Assembly (NCBI RefSeq): GCF_005519465.1 | Contig: NZ_CP027858.1 | Coordinates: 1,736,001-1,800,000 of the forward strand | DNA: 64,000 bases | Direction of reading: 5' to 3' | Source: Streptomyces clavuligerus | GTDB lineage: Bacteria > Actinomycetota > Actinomycetes > Streptomycetales > Streptomycetaceae | Program-made: the position numbers and the translations under genes | Shown here: positions 43,486 to 51,672 of the stretch, one piece after another | Layout: each line of letters opens with the position of its first letter | Numbering within the stretch: the first letter of the stretch is position 1 | The notes under the pieces: generated by a model | Told to the model about the DNA's origin: nothing | The model's input: the letters and a program-made list of their open reading frames with translations, nothing else | The model's database searches: none

Positions 43486-43878
43486 TCAGCAGTCGCGGAG
43501 GACCGGTGACTGGTTGAGCAACTGCCCCCGTATCGACGTGAAGCGCGTGAGCCTTTCGTCCACCGCCGGGTCCAGCGGGAAGACCGCGACACGGTGGCAG
43601 TTCTGGAAGGCCAGGCGCACGCCGAAGTGGCGTTCCAGCGAGCCGCGGATGGCATCGCTGGCGAGCGCACGCAGCAGTTGGCCGCGTGCCTGCTCGTCCG
43701 GCGGCGGCGTCTGGTTGTCGGCGAATTCTCCGCCGTCCACCCTCAGACGGTCCACCAGCGAGCTGATCATCTCCCAGGCGTAGGGCAGGGAGGTCCGGAC
43801 GCAGTCGACGAAGTCAGCTTCGTCGACCTCGCCTCGCTCGGCCTGTGCCAACAGGGCCGGTGAGACGTCGAGCGACAT
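43486..43878 (-). CDS. SCO5389-family conserved protein
   Basis: 130 aa soluble protein. ATG 43878 has AGGAG five bases upstream. Sequence such as SLDVSPALLAQAERGEVDEA and SLPYAWEMISSLVDRL, and a C-terminal FTSIRGQLLNQSPVLRDC, match my memory of the actinobacterial SCO5389 family. Function unknown. Divergent from nucS, with which it is commonly neighbouring. Confidence 0.75.
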   Translation of the reverse strand: MSLDVSPALLAQAERGEVDEADFVDCVRTSLPYAWEMISSLVDRLRVDGGEFADNQTPPPDEQARGQLLRALASDAIRGSLERHFGVRLAFQNCHRVAVFPLDPAVDERLTRFTSIRGQLLNQSPVLRDC

Positions 43879-44189
43879 GGGTTCTCCTCTCGCGGTCCCG
43901 GAGGTCCGGGACCTTACGGGCACGGGAAGAGGCCGCCGTACTGGAGCGTGCCACGGTAGTCATGCACATGACGCATGACGACGCAGAGTGTGCGAACAGC
44001 GACCTCCCGCATCAACGGTAAGTGCGCGCTCGGGGCCGCACCAGGAGAAGGAGCGGACATCCGGCTGGAAACGAAGGGGGACGAAGGGATCTACCCGAAG
44101 AATCTCAGTCAGCCGCAGGGGGTCCCCCACCGTGGGAGTACGTAGGGAGAATCGCGCGCGAGGGCCGGAGTCGAGTAGCGTTGCCGACC
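43879..44189. promoter_or_regulatory. divergent SCO5389-family/nucS intergenic region
   Basis: No gene seen. CATGACG occurs twice close together near 43968-43980. A TAGCGT box at 44176-44181 stands eight bases before the nucS start. Confidence 0.35.
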
Positions 44190-44852
44190 ATGCGCCTTGT
44201 CATCGCCCGCTGCTCCGTGGATTACGCGGGCCGGCTCACCGCCCATCTGCCCTCCGCTCCCCGTCTGATCCTGGTCAAGGCAGACGGCAGTGTCTCCATC
44301 CACGCGGACGACCGGGCGTACAAACCACTGAACTGGATGTCGCCGCCGTGCACCCTCAAGGAGGGCGACGACAACATCTGGACGGTCGTCAACAAGGCGG
44401 GCGAGAAACTGATCATCACCATGGAGGAAGTTCTCCATGACTCCTCGCACGAGCTGGGCGTGGACCCCGGTCTGATCAAGGACGGTGTCGAGGCCCACCT
44501 CCAGGAGCTGCTGGCGGACCGGATCGAGACCCTGGGCGAGGGCTATAGCCTGATCCGCCGTGAGTACCCCACCGCCATCGGCCCCGTGGACATCCTGTGC
44601 CGGGACGCCGACGGCGCCACCGTCGCCGTGGAGATCAAGCGCCGGGGCGAGATCGACGGGGTGGAGCAGCTCACCCGCTATCTGGAGCTGCTGAACCGCG
44701 ACCCCCGTCTCGCGCCGGTGAAGGGCGTGTTCGCGGCCCAGGAGATCAAGCCGCAGGCGCGGGTGCTGGCGACGGACCGCGGGATCGGCTGTGTGGTGCT
44801 GGACTACGACGCGCTGCGCGGTATCGAGGACGACAAGCTGCGGCTGTTCTGA
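44190..44852 (+). CDS. nucS: mismatch-specific endonuclease NucS/EndoMS
   Basis: 220 aa. In Actinobacteria lacking MutS/MutL, NucS cuts both strands at mismatches and keeps mutation rates low. N-terminal DNA-binding domain ([20 protein letters not shown]), C-terminal nuclease with the PD-(D/E)xK residues in [10 protein letters not shown] and [10 protein letters not shown], then [11 protein letters not shown]. The C-terminal DKLRLF resembles the beta-clamp binding tail. No ribosome site; leaderless pattern. Confidence 0.95.
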   Translation: MRLVIARCSVDYAGRLTAHLPSAPRLILVKADGSVSIHADDRAYKPLNWMSPPCTLKEGDDNIWTVVNKAGEKLIITMEEVLHDSSHELGVDPGLIKDGVEAHLQELLADRIETLGEGYSLIRREYPTAIGPVDILCRDADGATVAVEIKRRGEIDGVEQLTRYLELLNRDPRLAPVKGVFAAQEIKPQARVLATDRGIGCVVLDYDALRGIEDDKLRLF

Positions 44853-44941
44853 CACCGGGCGGCGCCGCGGGGCGCTGCGGGTCCGCGAGGATCTGCCCGG
44901 CGGTCCGGTCCGGAGGACGGCCCGTTGAACAAGATGTGCGC

Positions 44942-44969
44942 ACGGCCCCGGGGAGCACCCCGGGGCCGT
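44942..44969. terminator. 12-bp hairpin between nucS and the NTPase-like gene
   Basis: ACGGCCCCGGGG, four-base loop, exact complement; between convergent genes, probably bidirectional. Confidence 0.8.
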
Positions 44970-44976
44970 CGGTGTG

Positions 44977-47535
44977 TCAGGGGGCGGAGCGCTCCCCGGT
45001 CTGCCCGGTGCCGCCGGAGCCGCCGCCCGCCCGGCCGCCGGGGGGATCGTCCGGGTCGGTCCCGGAGTCGGGCGGGGACGGCGAGACCGGGGGCCTGCTG
45101 GACGGCGTGGTCGGGGGGACCGTGGGCGCCGACGGCGACGGGGCGGGGGGCTGCGAGGGCGTCGGCGAGGGCAGCGGCGGGGAGCCGCTGCCGGACGGCC
45201 GCGGCGGGGTGGTCGGACCGGGCGGCGGCCCGGACGGCGAGGCCGGGTCCGACGGCGCGGGGGGCCGGGACGGAGGCAGGGACGTACCGGGCGTACCGGG
45301 GGGAACGGATGCCGAGGGGCTCGTACCGCCGCCGGGGCGGGGCACGGTGCCGGCGGTCCGTCCCGGGAGGGTCTCCGGGGTGCCGGGGGTGCCGGCGCCG
45401 CTGCCGTCGGCGGACTGGCCGGAGCCCTCGCCCTCGCGCTCGTCGACGCCCTCGGACGTGGTCTCGCGGACCGGGCCGCCCTTGGGGTCCTCGTCGCGCC
45501 CGGCGGGGCCGAGGGTGATCATCGCGCCGACGACGGCGGCGAGCAGCACGACCGCTCCCCCGGCGGCGAGGTTGCGGCGGGTGCCGCGCAGCACGGCCAG
45601 GCGGGCGGCCGGGCGCTTGGCGGGCCCCGCCGGGACGGGGGTCTGCGGGACCGTCACCGTCGCCCCGGAGATCACCGGCAGCGGCTGGGTGCCACCCCGC
45701 CGCTCCTGGTCGCGCGGGGACACCGCCGCGCCGCCGCCGGACGACAGGGCGGGCGGCAGTGCGGCCGGGCGGGGCACCGGGGGGAGCCCGGCACGGGCGC
45801 GGGCCGCGTCGGGGGCCACGGGAACGGGGGCCGCTGCGGGCACCCGGCCGTTCTCCCGGTCCTCCACCAGGGCGAGGGCCCGGCGGCCGACGACCGTGCC
45901 GATACGGTCGGCGAGCGCGCCGCGCATACCGATCGAGGTCTCCAGCTCGGCCCTGGCCCGGTCGAGCCCGCCGGTGCAGAGCGCGAGGACACCCAGCTCA
46001 TGGTGGAAGTACGCCTCCTCGGCCACCTCCCCCGCCTGCCGGGCGGCCTCGGAGCCCGCGCGCAGGGCACGTTCCCACGCGCTCCAGTGCAGCCCGGCGG
46101 CGAGGGCGGGCGCGGCGCTGCGGGCGAGACGCACGGCGGCGGCGGAGTGCCCGTCCTCCCGGCTCGCGACCAGGGCGGTGAGCGCGGCCAGGACGGCGTC
46201 CGCCTCGACGGCGACCCGTTCGGGGGTCACGGAGGGGTGCGCGGTCCACCAGGTGTAGTGCTGGGCGACGGTGTGGGCGCGGGCCTCGGCGGCGTCGCCG
46301 TACCCCTTCTCCTTGAGCTGGAGCAGGGCTCCGGCGGCGAGCCGGTAGCACCCGCCGGCCGGGGAGAGCAGTCCGCAGCGGAGGAGTTCGCCGATCGCGG
46401 TGTCGGCGTGGGTGTCGCCGACGAGGGCGGGCAGATGGGTCTGGTGGGGCAGTTCGCCGCCGAGGGCGACCGCGAACCGCAGGGTCCTGCGGGCCGCTTC
46501 GCCGAGCCGGGAGGCGAGCAGCGCGGCGGGGGCCGCGCCCTGCCCGAGGGTCGGCAGGGCCACCGCGCCGTCCTCGACGCCCTCCGGGGGCGCGAAGGCG
46601 TCGAAGCCGTCCGGATCGTCCCGCAGCCGCTCCTGGAGGGCGTCGCCCTGCCGCAGCAGCGCGCCCGCCTGGACGAAGCGCAGGGGCAGTCCGTCGGACT
46701 CGAACCAGAGGTCTCCGGCCCAGTTGGTCTCGTCCTCGGCGAGCGGCCGGTCCACGAGGTGCCGCAGCAGCTCCAGCGAGGTGGTGCGGTCCAGGCCCGG
46801 GAGGGCGACCTCCGCCAGCTCCAGCGCGGCGGGCGGTTCGGGGGCGTCGGGGCAGGCCGCGAGCAGGAAGGCGCACTCGGGTGCGGCGTCCAGCAGCTCG
46901 GCGAGCGCGCTGCCGCCGAACTCCAGGTCGTCCACGACGACGACGGCGCCGATCGCGGCGACATGTTCCAGCAGCCGGGCGCGGGCGGGCCGGTGCGAAG
47001 GGGCGTGGTGCACCGCGGCGAACAGCTCGTACAGCAGGTCGGCGGGGGTGCGGTGGCGGCCGTTGAGCCGTATGACGCCGTCGGGCGCGAGCCGGGCGCA
47101 GTCGGCGGCGACGGCGTCGAGGAGGGCGGTGCGGCCGGAGCCGCGGGGTCCGGTGATTCGCAACGAGCGGCCCCGGGACAGCAGGCTGCCGATGTGGGCG
47201 CGTTCGTCCTCGCGGCCGAGCAGCGGCGGGACGAGCGGCGCGGGCCCGGCCGGGGCGGGCGGGCGCCCGGCACGCTCGTGCTCGGCGCGCTGCTGCGGCG
47301 TGCGGCGGGGGGTGCCGGCCGAGGGGGCGTCAGGTACCGTGCCCGCGAAGGCGACCGGGGTGCCGGGCGGGCGCAGCTCTATCTCGCTGCCGTCGACCGG
47401 GTTGACCGTCAGGAGGAAGTCGCCGGAGACGAGTCGTGCGGTGCGGACGGGCGCGGGCCGGTCGAAGCCGGGCTTGCCGGGGTCGCGCGGCGGGCGCGTG
47501 GCTCCGGTGTCCTCGCCCGTGCTCTCGTGGTCCAT
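44977..47535 (-). CDS. large STAND/AAA-like NTPase with a transmembrane helix and Pro-rich exterior
   Basis: 852 aa. After about 100 residues including VSGDFLLTVNPVDGSEIELR comes an ATPase core: GREDERAHIGSLLSRGR, P-loop ITGPRGSGRTALLDA, Walker B-like AVVVVDDLEFGGS. A helical region of about 250 residues (EARAHTVAQHYTWWTAHPSV) follows. Then one transmembrane helix (NLAAGGAVVLLAAVVGAMIT, near 660) and some 170 residues of Pro/Ser/Gly-rich sequence likely outside the cell. The arrangement suggests a membrane-tethered signalling or regulatory ATPase. ATG 47535 is used because the longer frame adds shadow-like sequence. Function unknown. Confidence 0.75.
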   Translation of the reverse strand: MDHESTGEDTGATRPPRDPGKPGFDRPAPVRTARLVSGDFLLTVNPVDGSEIELRPPGTPVAFAGTVPDAPSAGTPRRTPQQRAEHERAGRPPAPAGPAPLVPPLLGREDERAHIGSLLSRGRSLRITGPRGSGRTALLDAVAADCARLAPDGVIRLNGRHRTPADLLYELFAAVHHAPSHRPARARLLEHVAAIGAVVVVDDLEFGGSALAELLDAAPECAFLLAACPDAPEPPAALELAEVALPGLDRTTSLELLRHLVDRPLAEDETNWAGDLWFESDGLPLRFVQAGALLRQGDALQERLRDDPDGFDAFAPPEGVEDGAVALPTLGQGAAPAALLASRLGEAARRTLRFAVALGGELPHQTHLPALVGDTHADTAIGELLRCGLLSPAGGCYRLAAGALLQLKEKGYGDAAEARAHTVAQHYTWWTAHPSVTPERVAVEADAVLAALTALVASREDGHSAAAVRLARSAAPALAAGLHWSAWERALRAGSEAARQAGEVAEEAYFHHELGVLALCTGGLDRARAELETSIGMRGALADRIGTVVGRRALALVEDRENGRVPAAAPVPVAPDAARARAGLPPVPRPAALPPALSSGGGAAVSPRDQERRGGTQPLPVISGATVTVPQTPVPAGPAKRPAARLAVLRGTRRNLAAGGAVVLLAAVVGAMITLGPAGRDEDPKGGPVRETTSEGVDEREGEGSGQSADGSGAGTPGTPETLPGRTAGTVPRPGGGTSPSASVPPGTPGTSLPPSRPPAPSDPASPSGPPPGPTTPPRPSGSGSPPLPSPTPSQPPAPSPSAPTVPPTTPSSRPPVSPSPPDSGTDPDDPPGGRAGGGSGGTGQTGERSAP

Positions 47536-47988
47536 AGGTGCAAGCCCCCCAAGTGCGCTGCGCACTGTCCGTCTCGGCCGTTCTGTCCGTCGGGGGTCCG
47601 TGGCAGGGCCGTGCGTGAAGGTTCTCCCGGTTCCCCTGGCACGTCCGGCGTCGCTGCGGTGCCGATGGGCCGCGGCGGGAGGGCGGGGAGCGGCCGGTGG
47701 CCTGGCTCCCGGGGCGCTCCGTGCGACGGCCGGCGATCGAACCCTAGACGTCAGCAGGGTATCCCGCATCGCACGGAGTGCCGCCTGCCGGTGGGGTCAC
47801 AGCTTGATGAGGAGCCCATGGCACAGCGGGAACGGACGGCTCGGCGGCGGTCCGGGACGACGCGCGACGATCGGCGGCCCGGTGCCCACGGCCCGCGGTC
47901 GCGGCCCACGGCCTGGGACGGATCCGGACGGCACGAAGTCCCGGCCGGACGCGGCGGAGCGACCGACGCCCCGGACACCCGGGCCCAG

Positions 47989-48036
47989 CCGCGACCCCGC
48001 CACCCGGCGACGGCCGGGACGAAGCGGAACGGCCGG
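47989..48036. repeat. 48-bp direct repeat, copy 1
   Basis: Begins CCGCGACCCCGCCACCCGGC and ends GGAACGGCCGG; identical to 48471-48518 over all 48 bases, 482 bases apart start to start. Confidence 0.9.
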
Positions 48037-48470
48037 CCGGCCGAACGGCCCCGGACAGCCGGCGGGCCGAGGCGCACCCCCGGCGCCGGGGGTACCGCCG
48101 CACCTGAACGGCCGGAGCCTTGCGACGGCCCGCCGCCCCGGCGTCGGGCCGAGAGGACGCGAAGTCCCCTGGGCCGGACGGACCATGCGAAACCCCCGGC
48201 AGAACGGCCCCGGGCGGCCGACGGGCCGGTGCTGCCCGCCCGGTGGGCCAGGCACAGCGGCAGGCCGGGGAAACACGGCCACCTGCCCGTGCCCGCGGCT
48301 CACGCCCGGTGGCCGAATACCGCCAGGGCTCTGCCGTGACCCGCCCCCGGTGACAGACCGGAAGGACGCGGAGTCCCCGGGCCGGGCGGAACAGTCCCGA
48401 GCGGCGACGGGCCGGTGCACACGCCCGGCGGGCCGGGTACCACCCCGTCCGGAAGGCCGAGGCCCCGCTG

Positions 48471-48518
48471 CCGCGACCCCGCCACCCGGCGACGGCCGGG
48501 ACGAAGCGGAACGGCCGG
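48471..48518. repeat. 48-bp direct repeat, copy 2
   Basis: Exact copy of 47989-48036, ending about 90 bases downstream of the STAS gene's stop (that gene is on the minus strand). Confidence 0.9.
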
Positions 48519-48604
48519 GCCACCAGGTCGGAACCGGGAGAAGCCGTCGCACGGCCGCCCGCCCGCGCCCGGCGGGCGGTCCGGCGGGCCGGGGCGGCCC
48601 GGGG

Positions 48605-48928
48605 TCATACCCGGGGCAGCGACTCCGCCGCGAGCCCGCCCTCGATCGCGAGGATGCGGTGCAGCCGGGTGGCCACCAGCAGCCGCTGCATCTGCGGCGG
48701 CACTCCGCGCAGCACGAGCCGCCTGCCGCAGCGGCCCGCCCGGCGGTGGGCGCCCATGATGACCCCGAGCCCGGTGGCGTCCCAGGAGTCGAGGGAGGTC
48801 AGGTCGAGCACCAGATCCCCGTCCCCGTCGTCGACCGCCGAGTGCAGGACCGTACGGGCGTCCGCCGCGCTGCGGACGTCGAGGCGGCCCCCGACCACCA
48901 GCTCGGCATGGTCGCCCCTGATGTGCAT
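48605..48928 (-). CDS. STAS-domain protein (anti-sigma factor antagonist type)
   Basis: 107 aa single STAS domain, the size of SpoIIAA/BldG proteins that release sigma factors from anti-sigma kinases when dephosphorylated. ATG 48928 has GGGGAG upstream. The phosphorylation loop reads DSWDATGLGVIMGAH. Known antagonists have a Ser directly before the T/S-GLG, while here it is Ala, leaving only Thr. It may be locked in the active state, use Thr, or have another partner. No anti-sigma gene lies beside it. Confidence 0.85.
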   Translation of the reverse strand: MHIRGDHAELVVGGRLDVRSAADARTVLHSAVDDGDGDLVLDLTSLDSWDATGLGVIMGAHRRAGRCGRRLVLRGVPPQMQRLLVATRLHRILAIEGGLAAESLPRV

Positions 48929-49191
48929 ATGCGCTCCCCGAGAGTGCCGGTGCCCTGTGGACATGTCGTCGAGGCGGCACGGGCGCGCCCCACTCGCCCC
49001 TGCCGCTCCCCTTCTTGCTGCTGCTCGCCGCTGCTCGCGACCGCCTTCGCGCTGCCGCGGGGTCACCGGCGCACTGCCCGCATCGGCTGACTCCCCGTTC
49101 AGGAAGACGGTTTCCACGGGTCAGCGGAGTGACACCGGATTCACTCCGTGGAGTGAGCCCGGCGGTGACGGTGCCGGGCGCCTGCCGCCGC

Positions 49192-50040
49192 TCAGTAGCG
49201 GTAGAACCCCTGCCCGCTCTTGCGGCCGATGTCACCGGCGTCGACCATCCGGCGCATCAGCTCCGGCGCCGCGAACTTCTCGTCCTGGGACTCCGTGTAG
49301 ATGTTGCCGGTGGCGTGGAGCAGGATGTCCACCCCGGTGAGATCGGCGGTGGCCAGCGGCCCCATGGCATGGCCGAAGCCCAGCTTGCAGGCGGTGTCGA
49401 TGTCCTCGGCCGAGGCCACTCCCGACTCGTACAGCTTCGCCGCCTCCACCACCAGCGCCGAGATCAGCCGGGTGGTGACAAAGCCCGCGACGTCACGGTT
49501 GACGACGATACAGGTCTTGCCGACGGACTCGGCGAACTCCCGGATCGTGGCGAGGGTTTCATCGCTGGTCTTGTGGCCCCGGACCAGCTCGCAGAGCTGC
49601 ATCATCGGCACCGGCGAGAAGAAGTGCGCGCCGACGACCCGCTCGGGCCGCCCGGTCACCGCCGCGATCTTGGTGATGGGGATGGCGGAGGTGTTGGAGG
49701 CGAGCACCGTGTCCTCGCGCACCAGCTTGTCGAGGGCGCGGAAGATCTCATGCTTGACCTCCAGCTTCTCGAAGACCGCCTCGACCACGACATCCGCGTC
49801 GGCGACCGCGTCCAGGTCGGTGGTGGCGGTGATCCGGGCCAGCGCGGCGTCGGCGTCGGCCGCCTCCAGCTTCCCCTTGGCGACAAAGCGGTCCCAGGAG
49901 CCCTTGACGGTGTCCAGGCCCCGGGTCAGCGCGTCGTCGGTGACATCGCGCAGCACCACGTCCCAGCCCGCCTGGGCGGAGACCTGCGCGATACCGGAAC
50001 CCATGAGTCCGGCCCCGATGACGGCGAGCTTCCTGGCCAC
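49192..50040 (-). CDS. 3-hydroxybutyryl-CoA dehydrogenase
   Basis: 282 aa NAD(P)-dependent enzyme that reduces acetoacetyl-CoA or oxidises 3-hydroxybutyryl-CoA. Rossmann motif KLAVIGAGLMGSGIAQVSA, signature HFFSPVPMMQLCELV with catalytic His, GFVTTRLISALVVEA, and C-terminal KLGFGHAMGPLATADLTGVD. GTG 50040 start. With the thiolase it provides the first steps of the butyryl-CoA/ethylmalonyl route; divergent from the cobalamin adenosyltransferase. Confidence 0.93.
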   Translation of the reverse strand: MARKLAVIGAGLMGSGIAQVSAQAGWDVVLRDVTDDALTRGLDTVKGSWDRFVAKGKLEAADADAALARITATTDLDAVADADVVVEAVFEKLEVKHEIFRALDKLVREDTVLASNTSAIPITKIAAVTGRPERVVGAHFFSPVPMMQLCELVRGHKTSDETLATIREFAESVGKTCIVVNRDVAGFVTTRLISALVVEAAKLYESGVASAEDIDTACKLGFGHAMGPLATADLTGVDILLHATGNIYTESQDEKFAAPELMRRMVDAGDIGRKSGQGFYRY

Positions 50041-50227
50041 TGCGACACCCCTATCGCTCGTTGCCGTCCAACGGCTGTTTACCCGACGGCTCCTGGCCGG
50101 AGGTTAGCGGTCCCGGCGGGCCAAGTGGCGGCGAAGAGATGCGCGTCACGCTCCGTCCGGCGGACATCACACCGGGCACCCGGCCGGGGGGCGGGGAAAG
50201 CCGCCGGGACGAAACTACGCTGGGCCC

Positions 50228-50800
50228 ATGGTCAATCTGACGCGCATCTACACCCGTACCGGCGACCAGGGCACGACGGCGCTCGGCGACATGAGCCGCA
50301 CCGCCAAGACCGATCTGCGGATCTCCGCGTACGCCGACAGCAACGAGGCCAACGCGGTCATCGGCACCGCCATCGCGCTGGGACGCCTCCCCGAGGACGT
50401 CGTCCAGGCGCTCACCCGGGTCCAGAACGACCTCTTCGACGTGGGGGCGGACCTCTCCACCCCGGTGGTCGAGAACCCCGCGCACCCTCCGCTGCGGGTG
50501 GAGCAGCCCTATATCGACCGGCTGGAGGCCGACTGCGACCGCTTCCTGGAGGGCCTGGAGAAGCTGCGCAGCTTCATCCTCCCGGGCGGGACGCCGGGCG
50601 CGGCCCTGCTCCACCAGGCGTGCACGGTGGTCCGCCGGGCGGAGCGCTCCACCTGGGCGGCGCTGGAGGCGCACGGGGAGACGATGAACCCCCTGGCCGC
50701 CACCTATCTCAACCGGCTGTCCGATCTGCTCTTCATCCTGGCCCGGGTGGCGAACCGGGAGACGGGGGACGTCCTCTGGGTCCCCGGCGGGGAGCGCTGA
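50228..50800 (+). CDS. ATP:cob(I)alamin adenosyltransferase (PduO type)
   Basis: 190 aa. Transfers adenosyl from ATP to cob(I)alamin, making the coenzyme that IcmA and methylmalonyl-CoA mutase need. N-terminal ATP site TRIYTRTGDQGTTALGD, helical core, and the family signature TVVRRAERSTWAAL followed by LNRLSDLLFILAR. TACGCT (50216-50221) lies six bases before ATG 50228: leaderless pattern. Confidence 0.94.
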   Translation: MVNLTRIYTRTGDQGTTALGDMSRTAKTDLRISAYADSNEANAVIGTAIALGRLPEDVVQALTRVQNDLFDVGADLSTPVVENPAHPPLRVEQPYIDRLEADCDRFLEGLEKLRSFILPGGTPGAALLHQACTVVRRAERSTWAALEAHGETMNPLAATYLNRLSDLLFILARVANRETGDVLWVPGGER

Positions 50801-50812
50801 CAGCAGCGCACT

Positions 50813-50862
50813 GAACGGAGAGGAACGGAGAGGAACGGAGAGGAACAGAAGGGAACGGAGGG
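50813..50862. repeat. five 10-bp tandem repeats
   Basis: GAACGGAGAG three times exactly from 50813, then two variants (GAACAGAAGG, GAACGGAGGG) to 50862, in the gap between convergent genes. Confidence 0.85.
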
Positions 50863-50876
50863 GGTGGACGGGGGGC

Positions 50877-51542
50877 TCAGCGGCGGCGCTCCACCTTCAC
50901 CGGGACACGCGGCGCATCCTCCCCGCCGCTCCCGTCGCTCCCGTCGCCCTCGTCGTTCCCGTCGCCCGACCCCGCGGGTGCCCGCCGCGGCCAGATGACA
51001 TAGGTGAGGGCGATCAGACCGTGGATACCGGTGATCTTCCATGCCTGAAGGAGCCACGCCTCCAGGCTCGCCGTGCGGGCGGCGTCACCCACGTACAGGA
51101 TCGCGAGCAGCAGCAGTCCGCTCGCCACCACCGCGCCCACCACGGTGCCGGCCCACAGCTTTCCCTCGTGGGCGGCGCGCGCCTTCCCGTACCGGGGCGG
51201 CTCCGGCGGCGGCGGGGCGCCCCCGAAGCGGTGGGCGGCGTGGCCGTCGAGCCATGTCACCGTGCGGTGGCCGTGGCCGACGGTGTAGCCGATGTAGAGC
51301 GCGGCGAGACCGTGGTGCCAGCTCGGTTCGGCGCCGTTGCGCAGATCGATCGCCGTGGCGGCCAGCAGCACGACCTCCAGCAGCGGTTCGCACAGCAGCA
51401 GGGCCATGCCCAGCCGGGGCCTGCGCAGGACATACCGTGCGCCGAGACCGGCCGCCAGCAGTACCCAGAAACCGACCTCACAGATGATGATCAGCGCAAG
51501 GACCACGGTCCGACCACGCCCTCTCCCCGTCCGGACGAACAC
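50877..51542 (-). CDS. integral membrane protein of unknown function
   Basis: 221 aa with about five or six hydrophobic segments (VVLALIIICEVGFWVLLAAG, RLGMALLLCEPLLEVVLLAA, LAALYIGYTVGHG, AGTVVGAVVASGLLLLAILY, ITGIHGLIALTYVIW) and a charged, acidic/Gly/Ser-rich C-terminal tail. The GTG start at 51542 is provisional; GTG a dozen codons later would start directly at the first helix. I do not recognise the family. Confidence 0.7.
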   Translation of the reverse strand: MFVRTGRGRGRTVVLALIIICEVGFWVLLAAGLGARYVLRRPRLGMALLLCEPLLEVVLLAATAIDLRNGAEPSWHHGLAALYIGYTVGHGHRTVTWLDGHAAHRFGGAPPPPEPPRYGKARAAHEGKLWAGTVVGAVVASGLLLLAILYVGDAARTASLEAWLLQAWKITGIHGLIALTYVIWPRRAPAGSGDGNDEGDGSDGSGGEDAPRVPVKVERRR

Positions 51543-51672
51543 CTACCCCACCAGCCTCCCGGCCCCGGGGCCCCGCGTCGTCGTCGCCGGTGAGGAACCC
51601 GGACTGCATCCTTCGGTGTACTCGGTGGAACGGAGGCTCCGCCGGGCCGGCGAGGTCCGGAGCCCCGAGGGC

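Larger units (their letters stand above)
47536..48604. other. 1-kb GC-extreme region with long repeats, no confident gene
   Basis: All frames are nearly open because the DNA is so GC-rich, but none shows a ribosome site or protein-like composition. It contains a perfect 48-bp direct repeat and weaker repeats of the type ACGCGGAGTCCCCGGGCCGG (near 48158 and 48366) and CGACGGGCCGGTGC (near 48220 and 48404), so it looks like a decayed array with units of roughly 200 bases. Confidence 0.5.

Noticed and set aside
44974..48339. Very long plus-strand frame opposite the NTPase-like gene and the repeat desert
   Set aside because: Gly/Arg/Ala shadow sequence caused by GC3 bias; the minus-strand frame has a P-loop, membrane helix and sensible start.
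47797..48552. Minus-strand frames of about 250 residues in the repeat desert
   Set aside because: Arg/Pro/Gly-rich, no ribosome site, and the exact DNA repeat is read in different frames, so coding selection is unlikely.
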